From positions 59,577,395-59,641,394 of the forward strand of contig CM046307.1 in NCBI GenBank assembly GCA_025267735.1: a stretch of 64,000 bases of DNA. Direction: 5' to 3'. The notes under the pieces were generated by a model. It did not search any database and had not been told where the DNA came from. It saw only the letters and a list, made by a program, of their open reading frames with translations. Numbering within the stretch: the stretch's first letter is position 1; every line of letters starts with the position of its first letter. Positions 11,530 to 23,859 of this stretch are shown here, piece after piece. Source of the DNA: Mactra quadrangularis (lineage: Eukaryota > Mollusca > Bivalvia > Venerida > Mactridae). The translations under genes and the position numbers were made by a program.

Positions 11530-12265
11530 TGCCATTTTTTATTATTTCACAAGCTTAATGTTAAGTGGTTAACTAGTTACATAGATAGATAACCTGTTAT
11601 CACTTTTCTCTAAACGAAATTGATTTTGCTACATTGTATTGATACAGTCACAGAGCTGGGTCGATAGTGCAGTTGGTAGCGCGCCGGGATTTGGATTCTC
11701 GTGCCCGAGGGGTTGCGGGTTCGAATCCCACACGGGGAGGTTATACCCTTCCATGAAAATTTGACAATATTAAATGTCGATTTTCCTCCATTGATTAGAT
11801 AATATGGAGAAGTTTCCGGCCTTGTGGAAGGGTAGGTGAGTACTGGTTATAGACAATGGTCCAGGAAAGCTACTAGGTGCGCTAGACGCCTTGAAATGAC
11901 CTAAATTGTGTTGATATTTGCGTCAACTCCAATAAATAAATAAATAAAGCATGACAATGGTGCAATATGCGTATTTCAGATTTTGGGCTATTTCTATTTA
12001 CAGATAAGTTGTGATTTACTAGTTATGTAACCACTTAATCACTTAAAATAAAGCTCATGAAATAATACAAAAATGGCAGTTGTATGTAGTAACTTACATC
12101 TATTTTCGGTTGTGATCATTAATGTAATAGAAAAACTAGTGATGTAATTAGTTTACCATATGATGAACTTAATTTGGTAGTTAACTAGTTATGTAACTAG
12201 TTAACTACTTAAATAACATGTTAATTATGTAGTTATATGGTGGCAGAAATATGCCACTGTAGAGA
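11530..12265. mobile_element. AACTAGTTA-rich foldback element, copy 1, split by a SINE
   Basis: Ends at the right with TATATGGTGGCAGAAATATGCC, the terminus of the copy at 22216. The interior is crowded with TAACTAGTTA/GTTAACTAG palindromes and a CTCATGAAATAATACAAAAA...GGCAGTTGTA block that recurs, inverted, in copy 2. The left border is unclear. A SINE (11655-11949) sits in the middle. Confidence 0.5.
11655..11949 (+). mobile_element. tRNA-derived SINE, family A, with AAAT tail
   Basis: Head GGGTCGATAGTGCAGTTGGT, B-box GGTTCGAATCC, family body and a tail of AATAAATAAATAAATAAA. It is inserted in the foldback element around it. Confidence 0.85.
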
Positions 12266-12359
12266 ATATCTCCAGACAAAATCTGGTGATGAAATCATGA
12301 AATCATTCTTTTCCCCTTCAGTTTGAAATGTTTGTAATGCAGAATCAAATTGATAGCAT

Positions 12360-12710
12360 ACATTCGGAACATCCTCGGCCATTCGCTACGAATAACCTCG
12401 GACATACTTAGGCGCCATTTTGAAACTATGTAAACAAATACACAATCGTTGAGGCGATGACTGAAGTTCCGTTTTTAATCCGTAAATTTAAAATTACACA
12501 GTTCAATGATACCGATAAACAAGATTGTTTCAATTTAAAACTAATAACTCTGTATAGACAAAGATCTGTGTGTATACTATAAGAACTATTTTGCGTAACC
12601 GTTTCGTGCTTTGCCTCGCGTAGGTAGTAAAATCACCAAAATCCAATGAAGACCCCCACGAATCCTTCCAGGATTATTCATTCATAAAAGGTCGAGGATG
12701 TTCCGAATGT
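12360..12710. mobile_element. Inverted-repeat element ending CATTCGGAAC
   Basis: ACATTCGGAACATCCTCGG at the left mirrors CGAGGATGTTCCGAATGT at the right. The left half is homologous to the inner arms of the large foldback at 34233. Confidence 0.7.
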
Positions 12711-12871
12711 GATGGCATAGTCTAGCCTGGATTACCTGCCCCTTACCACTATCATTATCGGGTCAGGCAAACCGTAATAATGGCTGCCCCCCTCCCCTTA
12801 GTTATTATTTGGGTAACAAAATTTTTGTTTACCTTTCTTAATCTTGCATGATTGTTTGCTGACGATAGAAC

Positions 12872-13823
12872 TTAAGGCCATGCCAAATCGGAATTCTGTT
12901 AAGCGTCAACTCAAATTTGACAAACCTAGGTACCTATTCACAAAAACACACAAGCAGATAACGAAAACACAAATATTTTTATGACAAAAACAATGCATTA
13001 TTCTTATTTTTTTCAATGGAATAACATCATTGTAATATGAAACAATGGTCTGAACTTAATATAAAATGACTAGTGATTTTTTACGTAAAATGTATATTGT
13101 ATTAATGTCGCGGTTATGATAAATTGTTAAAGATGAATAACGATGTTGCCAAACTCAATTTTCCCTGAATTAAATTGTCGTATTGAACCCGTAACATAGG
13201 AATTATTTAAGAAAATGTTACCAACAATTTTGTTTTTATATGCCCGAAAGAATTTCGGACATATTATGTATTACTCCCTGGCGTCCTTCAGTCTATCCGT
13301 CCGTCCGTACGTTAGCAATTTGGTTTCCGGAGCATAACTTAAGTTCCATTTGGCCCACAATATTCGAGCTTCATAGGATGATTGTCCATATCGGGTAGAA
13401 GACCCCTATTGATTTTGGGGTCACAAACTTGAAAGTCAAAGGTCAAGGTCACTATTACCATAAAACTGAAAACAGTTTACGGAGCATAACTGAAGTTCCA
13501 TTTGGCCCACAATATTCAAATTTCATAGAATGATTGTCCATATCGGGTAAAAGACCCCTATTGATTTTGGGGTCACAAGGTCAAAGGTCAAGGTCACTAT
13601 TACCTTAAAACTTTTTTCTCTACTTTGTTTTCCACAATTATTCATAATATGATATTCATCTGAAATATTCTTATGTCTTACAAATGTTTCATCTTAACTA
13701 AAAAAACAACACTTTCAGGCATATAATGCTCCACCCAGCGGTGCTCTTGTTTATTTTGATTGAGGACTCTAAAACCTACACGCACACGGACGCTTAACAT
13801 AATTCCGATATGGCATGGCCTAA
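12872..13823. mobile_element. ~950-bp TIR element nested in the 12722 element
   Basis: AGGCCATGCCAAATCGGAAT at the left mirrors ATTCCGATATGGCATGGCC at the right, and both continue over the GTTAAGCGTC block for about 34 bp. The empty site is visible in the copy at 27541-27975. The core holds the 152-bp direct repeats at 13241-13610. Confidence 0.65.
13241..13640 (+). repeat. ATATGCCCGAAAG-type repeat with two 152-bp units
   Basis: Opens with the hairpin ATGCCCGAAAGAATTTCGGACAT and a CCGTCCGTCCGTACG run. Two near-identical units follow, each starting GGAGCATAACT (13329, 13481) and ending in GGTCAAAGGTCAAGGTCAC. Confidence 0.7.
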
Positions 13824-14218
13824 GTAGGAGTTCGGTACTATATGTATATAGGTAATGATTTCGATTTTTCTGATTGCACATATATTTAGCGAATGATTAA
13901 CAGAAAACCATGTCTTAGAGTGATCACAATTCGGACCTGTATTAGTATCGTTAGAATTTGGGATACTTAATTTAATGATCCTTTGATTTAAGCCTGTGTA
14001 GTAAGAAATGTTCATTTGAAAACATAATCATCGAATACCTAATTCATTGGGCGCAGCCATTATCATATTTTGCCTGACATACTTTTACCTCTCATAGTAC
14101 AACTTGGAACCAGAAAAGGCATAGTCCAGTTGGCCTATTCACAAAACTTCCTAGGAAAAAAACTATAGTATTTTAACAACATCTGTGAATTGGTGGCCAG
14201 TACAATATTGATATCATT

Positions 14219-14520
14219 TAATAATGTTAATAATAATGATAATGATGATAATGGTAATGGTAATGATAATAATTATGATAACAGTAATAATGATGATAAT
14301 AATAATCTTAATAATACTGATAATTATGATAATTATAATAATTATAATAACAATAATAATGATAATAATAATAATGTTAATAATAATGATAATGATGATA
14401 ATGATAATGATGACAATGATAATGATGATAATAATTATTCTAATGGTGATAATGATAACAATAACAATAATGATAAAGATTATGATTATAATAATGATAA
14501 TATTATCATTGGTATGTAAT
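14219..14520 (+). repeat. AAT/GAT low-complexity tract
   Basis: About 300 bp of AATAATGATAATGATGATAA-type sequence. Two frames stay open and would encode only Asn/Asp or Ile/Met runs, so I do not treat them as genes. Confidence 0.9.
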
Positions 14521-14610
14521 TTTAGTTGAAGATGTTAGTATGATAAAAACACAATTACAACATGATGTTCAGAATTATATTATATTCTTCATAATTTTAG
14601 AATATTTTGA

Positions 14611-14917
14611 ACCCGGGTTGATAGCGCAGTTGGTAGCGTGCAGGGATTTGGATGCTCGTGCCTGAGGGGTGTGGGTTCGAATCCCACCTGGGGAGGTTAT
14701 ACCCTTCCATGAAAATTTGACAATTATGTTGATTTTCCCCCATTGATTAGATAATATGGAGAAGTTTCCGGCCATGTGGAAGGGTAGGTGAGTACTGGTT
14801 ATTGACAAGGGTACAGGAAAGCTAGGTTAGGTGCACTGGACACCGTGAAATGACAAAATTGTGTTGACACAGCGTTAACTCCAATAAATAAATAAATAAA
14901 ATAAAATAAATAAATAG
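14611..14917 (+). mobile_element. tRNA-derived SINE, family A, with AAAT tail
   Basis: Head CGGGTTGATAGCGCAGTTGG, B-box GGTTCGAATCCCACC, full body, tail AATAAATAAATAAAATAAAA. Confidence 0.85.
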
Positions 14918-15108
14918 AATATTTTGAATTGATAGTCTTGTACTAGGCATACCAGAAAATAATGGTGTTATGAATGTTTCTAATTGCTTCAGACTTACAA
15001 TGATTTGAATCACATGAGTTTTTTAGAAAACGGCCACCGGTTTTTATCTTAACTACTTTTTATACCCCCGCAAACGAAGTTTTCGGGGGTATACTGGAAT
15101 CACCCTGG

Positions 15109-15160
15109 TGGTTGGTTGGTTGGTTGGTTGGTTTGTTGGTTGGTTGGTTGGTTGGTTGGA
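15109..15160 (+). repeat. (GGTT)n microsatellite
   Basis: GGTTGGTTGG runs interrupted once by GGTTTGTTGG. Confidence 0.95.
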
Positions 15161-15369
15161 TATGTGGTCTGTCCCAAAAAATTAATACATTTGTAGTATG
15201 TTTATTTCTTAATGTATTTTAATAGAAGCTGTTATATACCATGACTTAATGGTGTATACAAAACTCATGTAGCTATGGAAACATACCTCACTTGTTTAAG
15301 ATATTTAATGGTGTTATATATTTTAAATCTAATTTGATAACTGTATAGTATGCTTTTTTCTTAATAGAT

Positions 15370-16080
15370 TTTTTTCTTGTCTTATTTTATTTTATAGAAT
15401 TTGCACAGGCGTTTACAGTTGATGTTATAAGCATGTTATATCAATTCCAATTCAAAATGGCCGACTTGCGGCTATCTTGATTTTTTTAATTTAATTTAAT
15501 AACTGCATGCTTATTTCTGAACAGATTTTTTATTTTTTTATTTTATAGAATTTTGCACAGGCGTTTACATTTGATGTGTACATACACTTTATATCAATTC
15601 CAAATTCAAAATGGCCGACTTGCGGCCATCTTGAATTCTTTTTAATTTCGTTTAATTACTGTATGCTTATATCTCAACTGATTTAGATAGAATTTTGCAC
15701 AGGCGTTCACAGTTGATGTGTACATACACTTTAACTCAATTCCAATTCAAAATGGCTGACTGGCTGTCGTCCTTTTTCTAAATTAATACAGTCTTATTTT
15801 GACTTATTATCATACATATTTTGAAAAGAAATTGCATACAAGGTCTCACTAATACAGTTGATCAGGATGACCATTCTTCATCAATTTATATTCAATATGG
15901 CTGACTGGCAGCCATCTTGAATTTTTATTTAAATTACTGTATAGTACATGTATGTGTTTTTTTACTTAATTTTATCCAAATTTCGCTCCAAAGTCTTTAT
16001 TGATGTAGTTGACTTGTACATGGATTTACTTAGGATACAAATTCATTATGGCAGACTGGCAGCCATTTTGACTTTGTTTA
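15370..16080 (+). repeat. Diverged ~150-bp tandem units
   Basis: Units share ATAGAATTTTGCACAGGCGT, then AATTCAAAATGGCCGACTTG and a gCCATCTTGA end, at about 15470, 15628, 15760, 15910 and 16062. Divergence rises along the array. Confidence 0.7.
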
Positions 16081-16149
16081 AATAACTGTATAGTAAGCTT
16101 ATTTCATCACCAATTTCTTCTTGCTGAAGTCTGATTGATTTATTGATTG

Positions 16150-16350
16150 ATTTATTGGATTTTACGGCTTATTAATGCAAAAAGGTCATATTACGCCAAA
16201 AACAATTGATGATACTATTACTTCAATAGATAATGAAGATTGTACGTCCTATATTTATGATAAACATTTATTTCTGTCAAGTATTGTTTGGTTTTACGGT
16301 GCACCAACACAAAAAGGTCATATCGTGTCGAAACCAATCAATGATACTAT
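16150..16350 (+). repeat. Two-copy direct duplication
   Basis: GATTTTACGGCTTATTAATG..AAAAAGGTCATAT and GGTTTTACGGTGCACCAAC..AAAAAGGTCATAT, each followed by AATGATACTATT or GATGATACTATT, lie ~130 bp apart. Confidence 0.65.
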
Positions 16351-17363
16351 TTATTAAATCAATATTAATGATGTAAAGCTCTGTATCTTATTATATACAT
16401 TTATTTCCTTCAAAAAGTTAAGTATCGCATATGATGGTACAGACTCAAAAAGTTCTTCAAGTGAGTTAACTTAAAAATGTTTGTCACGGATGTATTTAAG
16501 ATCCTTGCAGTCAAGGAGAACGTATTTGACATTGAAATGCTCGTCACATGGTATACATTTAGGTGCTTTCTTTCTTTTGAGAAGGTATGAATGTGTTAAT
16601 ATAGTATGACCAATTCTACATCTCATAGTAACTATTTATCTCATTGATTAGCAAAAATTATTGACGAAGATGAATCAAGGGTTTATGGCTTTATGTCATG
16701 TAACTTATTAAATATAGCATTATTCCACATTGTTTGCCATTTTGACTTGCTGAAGTCTATTATGTACTGCTATTTTTATCAAATTCTTATTGTTGAACTT
16801 TTTTTTGATGTATTGATATTTTATCAAATTCATAATGGCTGATTGGCGTTATAGCTACATGAGATTTTAGATATTATTTTAACTTTACTTCTGTGAAAAT
16901 AATGATCGGTAATTTAAGCTTTCTTATGGGGTGTTTGTGAAATTCTTGATACAAGATATTGTAAATACTAATTGTTTGATTTAAATTGTGCATTTTTGCA
17001 ATTGCCTTATTTTTTACTTATTTATCAAAAATTACAAACACATTCTACATTTTGCTCTTCTGGTTACAACATACACATGATGAGTTTAAATGTGATCACT
17101 CTTTGTCTGTTGTCCCACTTTACATTCATAATGACCAAATGGTGTTCATTTTTATGTAAAAAATCATTTGACATATGACAACTCTGTTCATTTTGCTTTT
17201 TCATAAATCTATAGTGAATTACACTGTAATTTGCTGTTTATTTCCAATTTGATTTTTGCATCCTATTCTTTTCTTGGTTTTTATGCTTCTTACAACATTT
17301 ACCCTTTTGGACTTCCACAATGTTGACTTGCTTTTATCTTGAAATGTTGCTGTTGCGGGGGTA

Positions 17364-18977
17364 TTTTCGCCACTGGTGGCAGTTCTAGTTTTTAACGCAA
17401 TAATTGGTTTTAAAGGAATAAAATAGTCTGTTATTGGTAGGACATAAGTAATCTTTCTATACCATTTGATTTGGCAAATGTCTACAAATAAATAAATTTT
17501 GACAAAAACTTTTAACAAGACTATTAGTAATTACCTTCCTTGCATATGAAAGTAGGATATATTTTAAAATTGTGTCCATAAAAAGTCAATGTTGACATTA
17601 TTGAAATATCTAACATGGTTATAAGTTTAGAAATACTTGTAGAAACAAATAAAACTATCTGTAGAATTATTTAGCTGCCTTACATAGCTTTTAGTTGGGG
17701 ATTTAATATCTTGAGTATATTAGGCATAATCGACGATCACTGACAGATATAAAACAAGCTTCTTATGATATGCCCGTTTAAAAAAACTGTCCTATTATGT
17801 TATGGTGCTGGTCTTCCGTTCATCTGTCCATAATATCTTGTGCACATAACTCTTCATTCACTACTTGAACTATTTTCTTAAAGTTCTCTCTGAAACTCTC
17901 ACTGAAGATGTATAGTTGTGCATAAAGGGAATGTTATTAAAATCATCATTTACTGATTCTAAATCATGTAGGCCAGTAGTCAGTCACTGATTGAGTATGC
18001 TCCTAGTAGTTGATTGACAGCTAAACCATGAGATTTAGCCACCGTGAGTAGGTTGACTAACTATACAATGTTTTGCTACGGCATTAATCCCAACTAAAAA
18101 ACAACAAATAAAATTTAATATCTAAGTAACATGAGGTTATAAAATTGATATTCTGTACAATCTAATGAAAAAATATTAATAATTACAAAGTAAATGATAA
18201 TACTTCCCTTAATTACATCATAAAGATCATTTGTAAAGAATAAAATATGAATAGTTGATGAACAATAATGAAATAACATTGATAATTTAAATAAAATGAA
18301 TAATTTATATATCTTGACATATAAAATGATGTTATGCTAGACAGTTGTCGTTTTAATCTGTAAAAACTGCTGAAGAATATCTGACATTTAAGTTTCTGGA
18401 CTTGAATTGCGCAAAACCATTTTAACCATTATATAGTGCCAACTATGTTCAACCCTTCATATATTTATTCTTATCAAATTTAACATTATAATGTAATATT
18501 ACTGCTAAGTGTGTTATCAGTGGTTATTGAAGCATCATCTCCGCAGAACAAATCCTCTGCACAATAACAGCTTTTGACATTTCCCTTTGGCATATTTTTT
18601 ATTTGATTTTAACCTTTGCAATGCAAAGGCATTAATAGCGACATTCTAAAGTCTCCCAGTGGGTGTTGTTTAAGCGAGGTTGTATTGCAATAATTAGCTA
18701 TATTCATATTCAGTAGACGGAAAAGATCAAACTTCGAGTTATTATAGAAATCATATCAAGTAAAGTGATTACTTCAATGTCATCTAGTCTGAGCATTAAT
18801 CTGTATGTACTAAATCATTTCAACCTTATTTTAAAGTACAATTTTAGTAATCTAAGTCTGGCTGTGTGAAATCATTGCTCATGTATAATGCTATTTATTA
18901 AAATGCATGATTGTCATACCTAAACTGAATGTATCTCACAAAACAAGTTGTCATACATGTACATCATTACCTGTAGG
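17364..18977. other. Gene-free stretch
   Basis: A fragment of the ATATGCCCG-type repeat may lie at 17768-17830 (GATATGCCCGTTT then CGTTCATCTGTCCATA). Otherwise nothing supportable is seen. Confidence 0.45.
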
Positions 18978-20110
18978 AACTTTTGATTCTAAAACAAACA
19001 CCAATTGCAAAATTAATTTAAGTGATTTTAAAAGATATATGTAGTTGTCACTAATGATGCTAGAAAATTGGATATAAAAGGAGTTTTGATCCAAGCAATC
19101 TAGAGGTATATGACCATGTTTCCCAGGGTGGTTATACTGTTTAGACTGCTAGATTGAATGTAAAATTGTTCAATGAACAGTTAATGTGGTACTGAAATAT
19201 ATCATGTGAATCTGGCTAGGGTGCTCTTACATATATTATATACTGTACATTTTGGTACAAATTGATGAAATTTAACAAAAAACTCACCATAATTATTAGA
19301 AACTTTTGACTAAAAAAAACAACACTAATTGCAAAATTAGTTTATGATAATTTTAAAATATATGTAGTTGTCACTAATGATGCTAAAATATGAGATATAA
19401 TAAAGATCCATTGGCAATCTAGCGGTATTTGACCATGTTTTCCATGATGGTTAAACTGTTTAGCCTTCTGGATTGAATGTAAAATTGTTCAATGAACAGT
19501 TAATGTAGTAGTGAAATATATTATATCATGTGAATCTGGCTAGGGTGCTCCTACATATATATTATATTCTGTACATATTGGTACATATTGATGAAATTTA
19601 ACAAAGAATCACCAGAATGATTGGAAACTTTTGACTAAAAAAACCAACACTAATTGCAAAATTAGTTTATGATAATTTTAAAATATATGTAGTTGTCACT
19701 AATGATGCTAGAAAATTGGATATAACAGGAGTTTCGATCCAAGCAATCTAGCGGTATTTGACCATGTTTTCCATGATGGTTATACTGTTTAGACTGCTGG
19801 ATTGAATGTAAAATTGTTCTATGAACAGTTACTGTAGTAGTGAAATATATCATGTGAATCTGGCTAGGGTGCTCCTACATGTATAGTAGTTGTCACTAAT
19901 GATGCTAGAAAATTGGATATAAAAGGAGTTTTGATCCAAGCAATATAGCGGTATTTGGCCATGTTTTCCATGATGGTTATACTGTTTAGACTGCTGGATT
20001 GAATGTAAAATTGTTCAATGAACAGTTACTGTGGTACTGAAATATATCATGTGAATCTGGCTAGGGTGCTCTTACATATATTATGTACTGTACATATTTG
20101 TACAAATTAA
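18978..20110 (+). repeat. ~325-bp tandem repeat, three copies plus a truncated fourth
   Basis: The marker TAGTTGTCACTAATGATGCT occurs at about 19042, 19367, 19691 and 19886. Units share GAATCTGGCTAGGGTGCTC and GTTCAATGAACAGTTA. The last copy has lost its first ~130 bp. Confidence 0.85.
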
Positions 20111-22117
20111 CGAAATTTAACAACCACTTGCCATAATTATGATCATTTGCATGGTGAAGTCATATTCAAATATTTTATTTTTACTGGTAATGTGAGATGA
20201 ACTTGTTTAGCTGTTTTACAGTCAGTACAGGGTATTGAGTGTCATGTGATTTATAGGCTATATTGGGAAATAGTTAATAATCATGAATATAGTAATATAG
20301 CAATATTTATTATATGATAGTGATGTTACACATGCACATGGCTTTGTTTACTACATTTTTTACTTTAGATAAAGGTTAATAACTGGTAAAACTGTTTGTG
20401 ACTGGATGACTTGTTAGTATATATTACTTTATTGTGATTTAATTGGGTTTTTAAGTATTAAGCTTTTAAATTCAAAACAATGAATTTAGTTATTATATTT
20501 TTTGAGATTGTAATAAATACAAATGCATGTTACCTATAAAGTGCAAAAAAAAATAAAAATATTCTATTGCACTTTACACAGTTTATTAATTAACCATCAT
20601 GTGTTCATGAAAATAAACTAAGTAAAATAGCTTTAAGTATTGATCTAAAACTGGCCTCGTTGTCAAGTGCCAATATTTGGAGGCATTTTCTGTTTTAATG
20701 TGTCACATAGCTTAAATGATGCATCCTCCCAATTTTAACTAAATAGGTTACATAGAAAGTAGTTGTAAGAACGATTATTTACAAAATCATGGCACAAATG
20801 TTACAATGGTTTTTACAATGGTAATTTTATAAATTAAAGAAATCGAATGATTATGTATTAACCATTATCCTGTGTTTAGTCTCTACAGTTAATATAAACT
20901 GTGCTCATTAAGTTGACATTTTTAACATCCTTGCTTAAAGCATTGATTTCAAACATTACTAGTATAATACATGTTGTCAATTTCAAGGTGAACAACCCCT
21001 AATCAAAACAATGTTTTAAGTTTTTTATGGCCGCTGTAAATTTCTTGAAATAGTTAAACTAGTTTTTACATACCATTTATAAACTTTCCAGCATGTTAGA
21101 CATTTAAATAATATATACACAGACTGTTAATGGACATATTTAAAATTAGTTTATTTTCATATACAAGGGAGGTAATCCTGTTAACATGTTTAATCAAATA
21201 TTTTTGAAATCTCAAGTTATGTAATGAAACAAATCCATACAAAAAGATTGATGGTCTCAATTGCAAATTACAAGAAAAACAATTATACTTTTGAGATCTT
21301 CTTACCAATACATGTAATACATATAAAATGCTGAATTTTTAATTTATTACTTGCTATGTTGATCAGTAAATCTTTCTAGGAAATCAATACGTCTGCTTTG
21401 ATCTATACAAAGTTCAATTTCCGTACATTGTTCAATTTTAGTCATCTTGCTAGTCATAATATCTAGTCCAGTTAATGTATACTTGTTTGTTTGTACAGAG
21501 TTATATTATGCATACAGAATATCCTTCATGGATATGGGACTTAATTAAGATAAAAAAAATTGTTGAACTTAATTTCTTGTTCTGAATGAACTTACTGCGC
21601 AAAAAGACATATGCTCACTGTGAACTTCATTTGTGATCACTTTTTGTCTGTCCGTCCATCAGTTAGACCCCTTATTTTTGTTAGTCCTTTTCTGCATTTC
21701 AAACATTTCAAACTGCATCCTCCAAACCAAACTGAATTCCTATAAGACTGACACAGATTGGGATTTTTCATTCAAAGCTCTAGCATACAACTTTAAGGAA
21801 ACTTATATATAACTGGCCAGGATATTTCCGGTTATACTGCATTGACATTCGAGACCACCGAAACATTACGAATGGGGCATTGGTCATATGGCGTGGCTGG
21901 GGGGAGGGTTTTGGCATTACTTTGAAATCTATCCTGATGTTCGTTTTTTTTTATTTTAATTTTCTCTTTCTTATATTATATTATTATTATATAAATTATT
22001 TTGATATTTATATTTATACTTGTATTGTATATATTATTGTAATTCTATTTTTTCCATTTTTGTATTATATGATTATGCATTACTTGTTTGTTTTACACCA
22101 TTTCTTTTTCTTTTCAG
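20111..22117. other. Gene-free AT-rich stretch
   Basis: No exon, TIR or tandem repeat that I can support; a GTCTGTCCGTCCATC fragment near 21646 is probably a repeat remnant. Confidence 0.45.
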
Positions 22118-22170
22118 TTAATCAATCGTAACTATGGCAACCAGTACTACAAGATCACTTTAACATCAAT
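22118..22170 (+). ncRNA. Possible exon of an unidentified spliced transcript
   Basis: A strong acceptor (TTTCTTTTTCTTTTCAG) and a perfect GTAAGT donor bound 53 bp. In phase with a second acceptor at 23570 (CATCTCATTTCAG) it would give about 30 open codons ending at TAA after 23600. The peptide is unremarkable and AT-driven, so this may be non-coding or chance. Confidence 0.2.
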
Positions 22171-22215
22171 GTAAGTAAACCATTTTTCTTATCATGAATT
22201 CTGAATTTGTCAAAT

Positions 22216-23275
22216 ATGGTAGCATATTTCTGCCACTAGATAACTTTATAATTAACATGTTAATCAAGAAGTTAACTAGCTATCTAACTAGATTTTTCAA
22301 TGAAATAGTGATCATAACAAGAGATAAATGCAAGTTAGTGCCTACAACTGCCTTTTTTGTATTTTTTCATCGGCTCAATGGAAGTTGGTTAACTAGTTAT
22401 ATAGTATCACTTACTAAACTTGTTACTTAAGTGACAAACTAGTTACGTTATTAGATAAAGGCATTCCAGTTAGTGATATTGCGGATAAGTATTAAGTGAT
22501 AAACTAGTTACTGTAACCTCTTAAATAACGTTAATTAAGTAATTTAACCCGGGTTGATAGCGCAGTTGGTAGCGCGCCGGGATTTGGATACTCGTGCCCG
22601 AGGGGGTGCGGGTTCAAATCCCACCCGAGGAGGTTATACCCTTCAATGAAAATTTGACAATTATGTCGATTTTCCCCCATTGATTAGATAATATGGCGAA
22701 GTTTCCGGCCATGTGGAAGGGTAGGTGAGTACTGGTTATAGACAATGGTCCAGGAAAGCTAGGTTAGGTGCGCTGTACGTCGTAAAATGGCCTAAAATTG
22801 TGTTGACACGGCGTTAACTCCAATAAATAAATACATGTAAATAAAGTAGTTATCTAGTAACGTAACTAATTAACCTGTTACCACTTATAAATTAATTCCG
22901 TTTTGCTTCGATGTCTTGTCTGACTGTGTATCAGTTTTACAATGGAGCAAAACAATGCTATTTATAAATAAGCAATTACTTGTTTCGTTTCTTTAACCCC
23001 AAATATTGCTTACTGGTATAAGTAGTTTTGTAGTTACATAACTAGATAATTACTTAAAATAACTAGTTAGTTAAGTGGTTAACTAGTTACGTAATTAGTT
23101 AACTACTTAAAATTAAGCTAGTCAATTAATACAACAACTGCAGTTGTAGGCATTTACTTGCATTTATTTTATATGATCATTAATGTATTTGGGAAAAACT
23201 AGTAACAACTAGTTAACCACATAATTAATTTGTTAATAATACACTTATCTGGTGGCAATAATATGCCACCATAGT
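22216..23275. mobile_element. AACTAGTTA-rich foldback element, copy 2, split by a SINE
   Basis: ATGGTAGCATATTTCTGCCA at the left mirrors TGGCAATAATATGCCACCAT at the right. The interior is rich in TTAACTAGTTA palindromes, and its two halves carry inverted copies of a CAACTGC...GCAAGT...GATCATTA block. A SINE A copy (22547-22845) is inserted in the middle. Confidence 0.65.
22547..22845 (+). mobile_element. tRNA-derived SINE, family A
   Basis: CGGGTTGATAGCGCAGTTGG head, GGTTCAAATCCCACC B-box, full body and an AATAAATACATGTAAATAAA tail, inside the foldback element. Confidence 0.85.
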
Positions 23276-23859
23276 TAAAATGTAACCCACTCATTTCGAT
23301 CGTGTTTAAATGCGTTCTTATAAATTTTGTTGTTACAGTAAAAGTATTGTTAAAATCATGTTAAAATTAGATGGTAATTTTTTTTTTTACCAAGTAATTT
23401 CAGAGTTTTCAAAAGTAGAATTACCATAAGAGAAAATGCTCTTTTTTGGACAACACGTTCAAATAAAAATGTGTTCTTAAAATTTCCTAGATGTTCTACA
23501 TGTTTTTTTTTGCTGTTTTATATTCTGACATTTTATATTTTCATGAAATATTCTTACATCTCATTTCAGATTGTATTGGACTAACACATTCATCAAAATG
23601 ATCTAACAGTCAAGCTGGTCGATGTTACATGGTTTCAATGGTTTTTACAGAAAACTTGAAGAATCAACAGAATGTCAAATTTCTTGTACATGATATAATT
23701 ATGGCCTGCTCCCTTTTAACAAGTCGTCTCGGACATTTTGTCCTTGAGATGTTTGTTGCCCCATTACATGTTTTGAAAGACTGGGTTTTTATTTATAAAA
23801 ATGGGTACATCTGAAGGCGAATGGAAATGTTGGATTTGCATTGGACTTATAGTACCCAC

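Larger units (their letters stand above)
12722..14121. mobile_element. Long-arm inverted-repeat element, interrupted by a second element
   Basis: The left arm (CCTGCCCCTTACCACTATCA, GGGTCAGGCAAACCGTAATA) mirrors the right arm near 14045-14110. An independent inverted copy at 27541-27975 lacks the middle, showing that 12872-13823 here is an insertion. GGCATAGTC flanks both ends (12713 and 14122) and may be the target duplication; that part is tentative. Confidence 0.6.
15062..17363. mobile_element. Large (~2.3 kb) ATACCCCCGC-ended element
   Basis: ATACCCCCGCAAACGAAG at the left mirrors TTGCTGTTGCGGGGGTAT at 17346-17363. Inside are a TTGG/GGTT microsatellite (15109-15160), five or so diverged copies of an AATGGCCGACTTGCGGCCAT unit (15370-16080) and a 16150-16350 direct duplication. 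No transposase frame is visible, so it is non-autonomous. Confidence 0.55.

Noticed and set aside
14190..14529. Open frames of 101-109 codons encoding Asn/Asp or Ile/Met runs
   Set aside because: They arise from an AAT/GAT low-complexity tract and have no exon signals.
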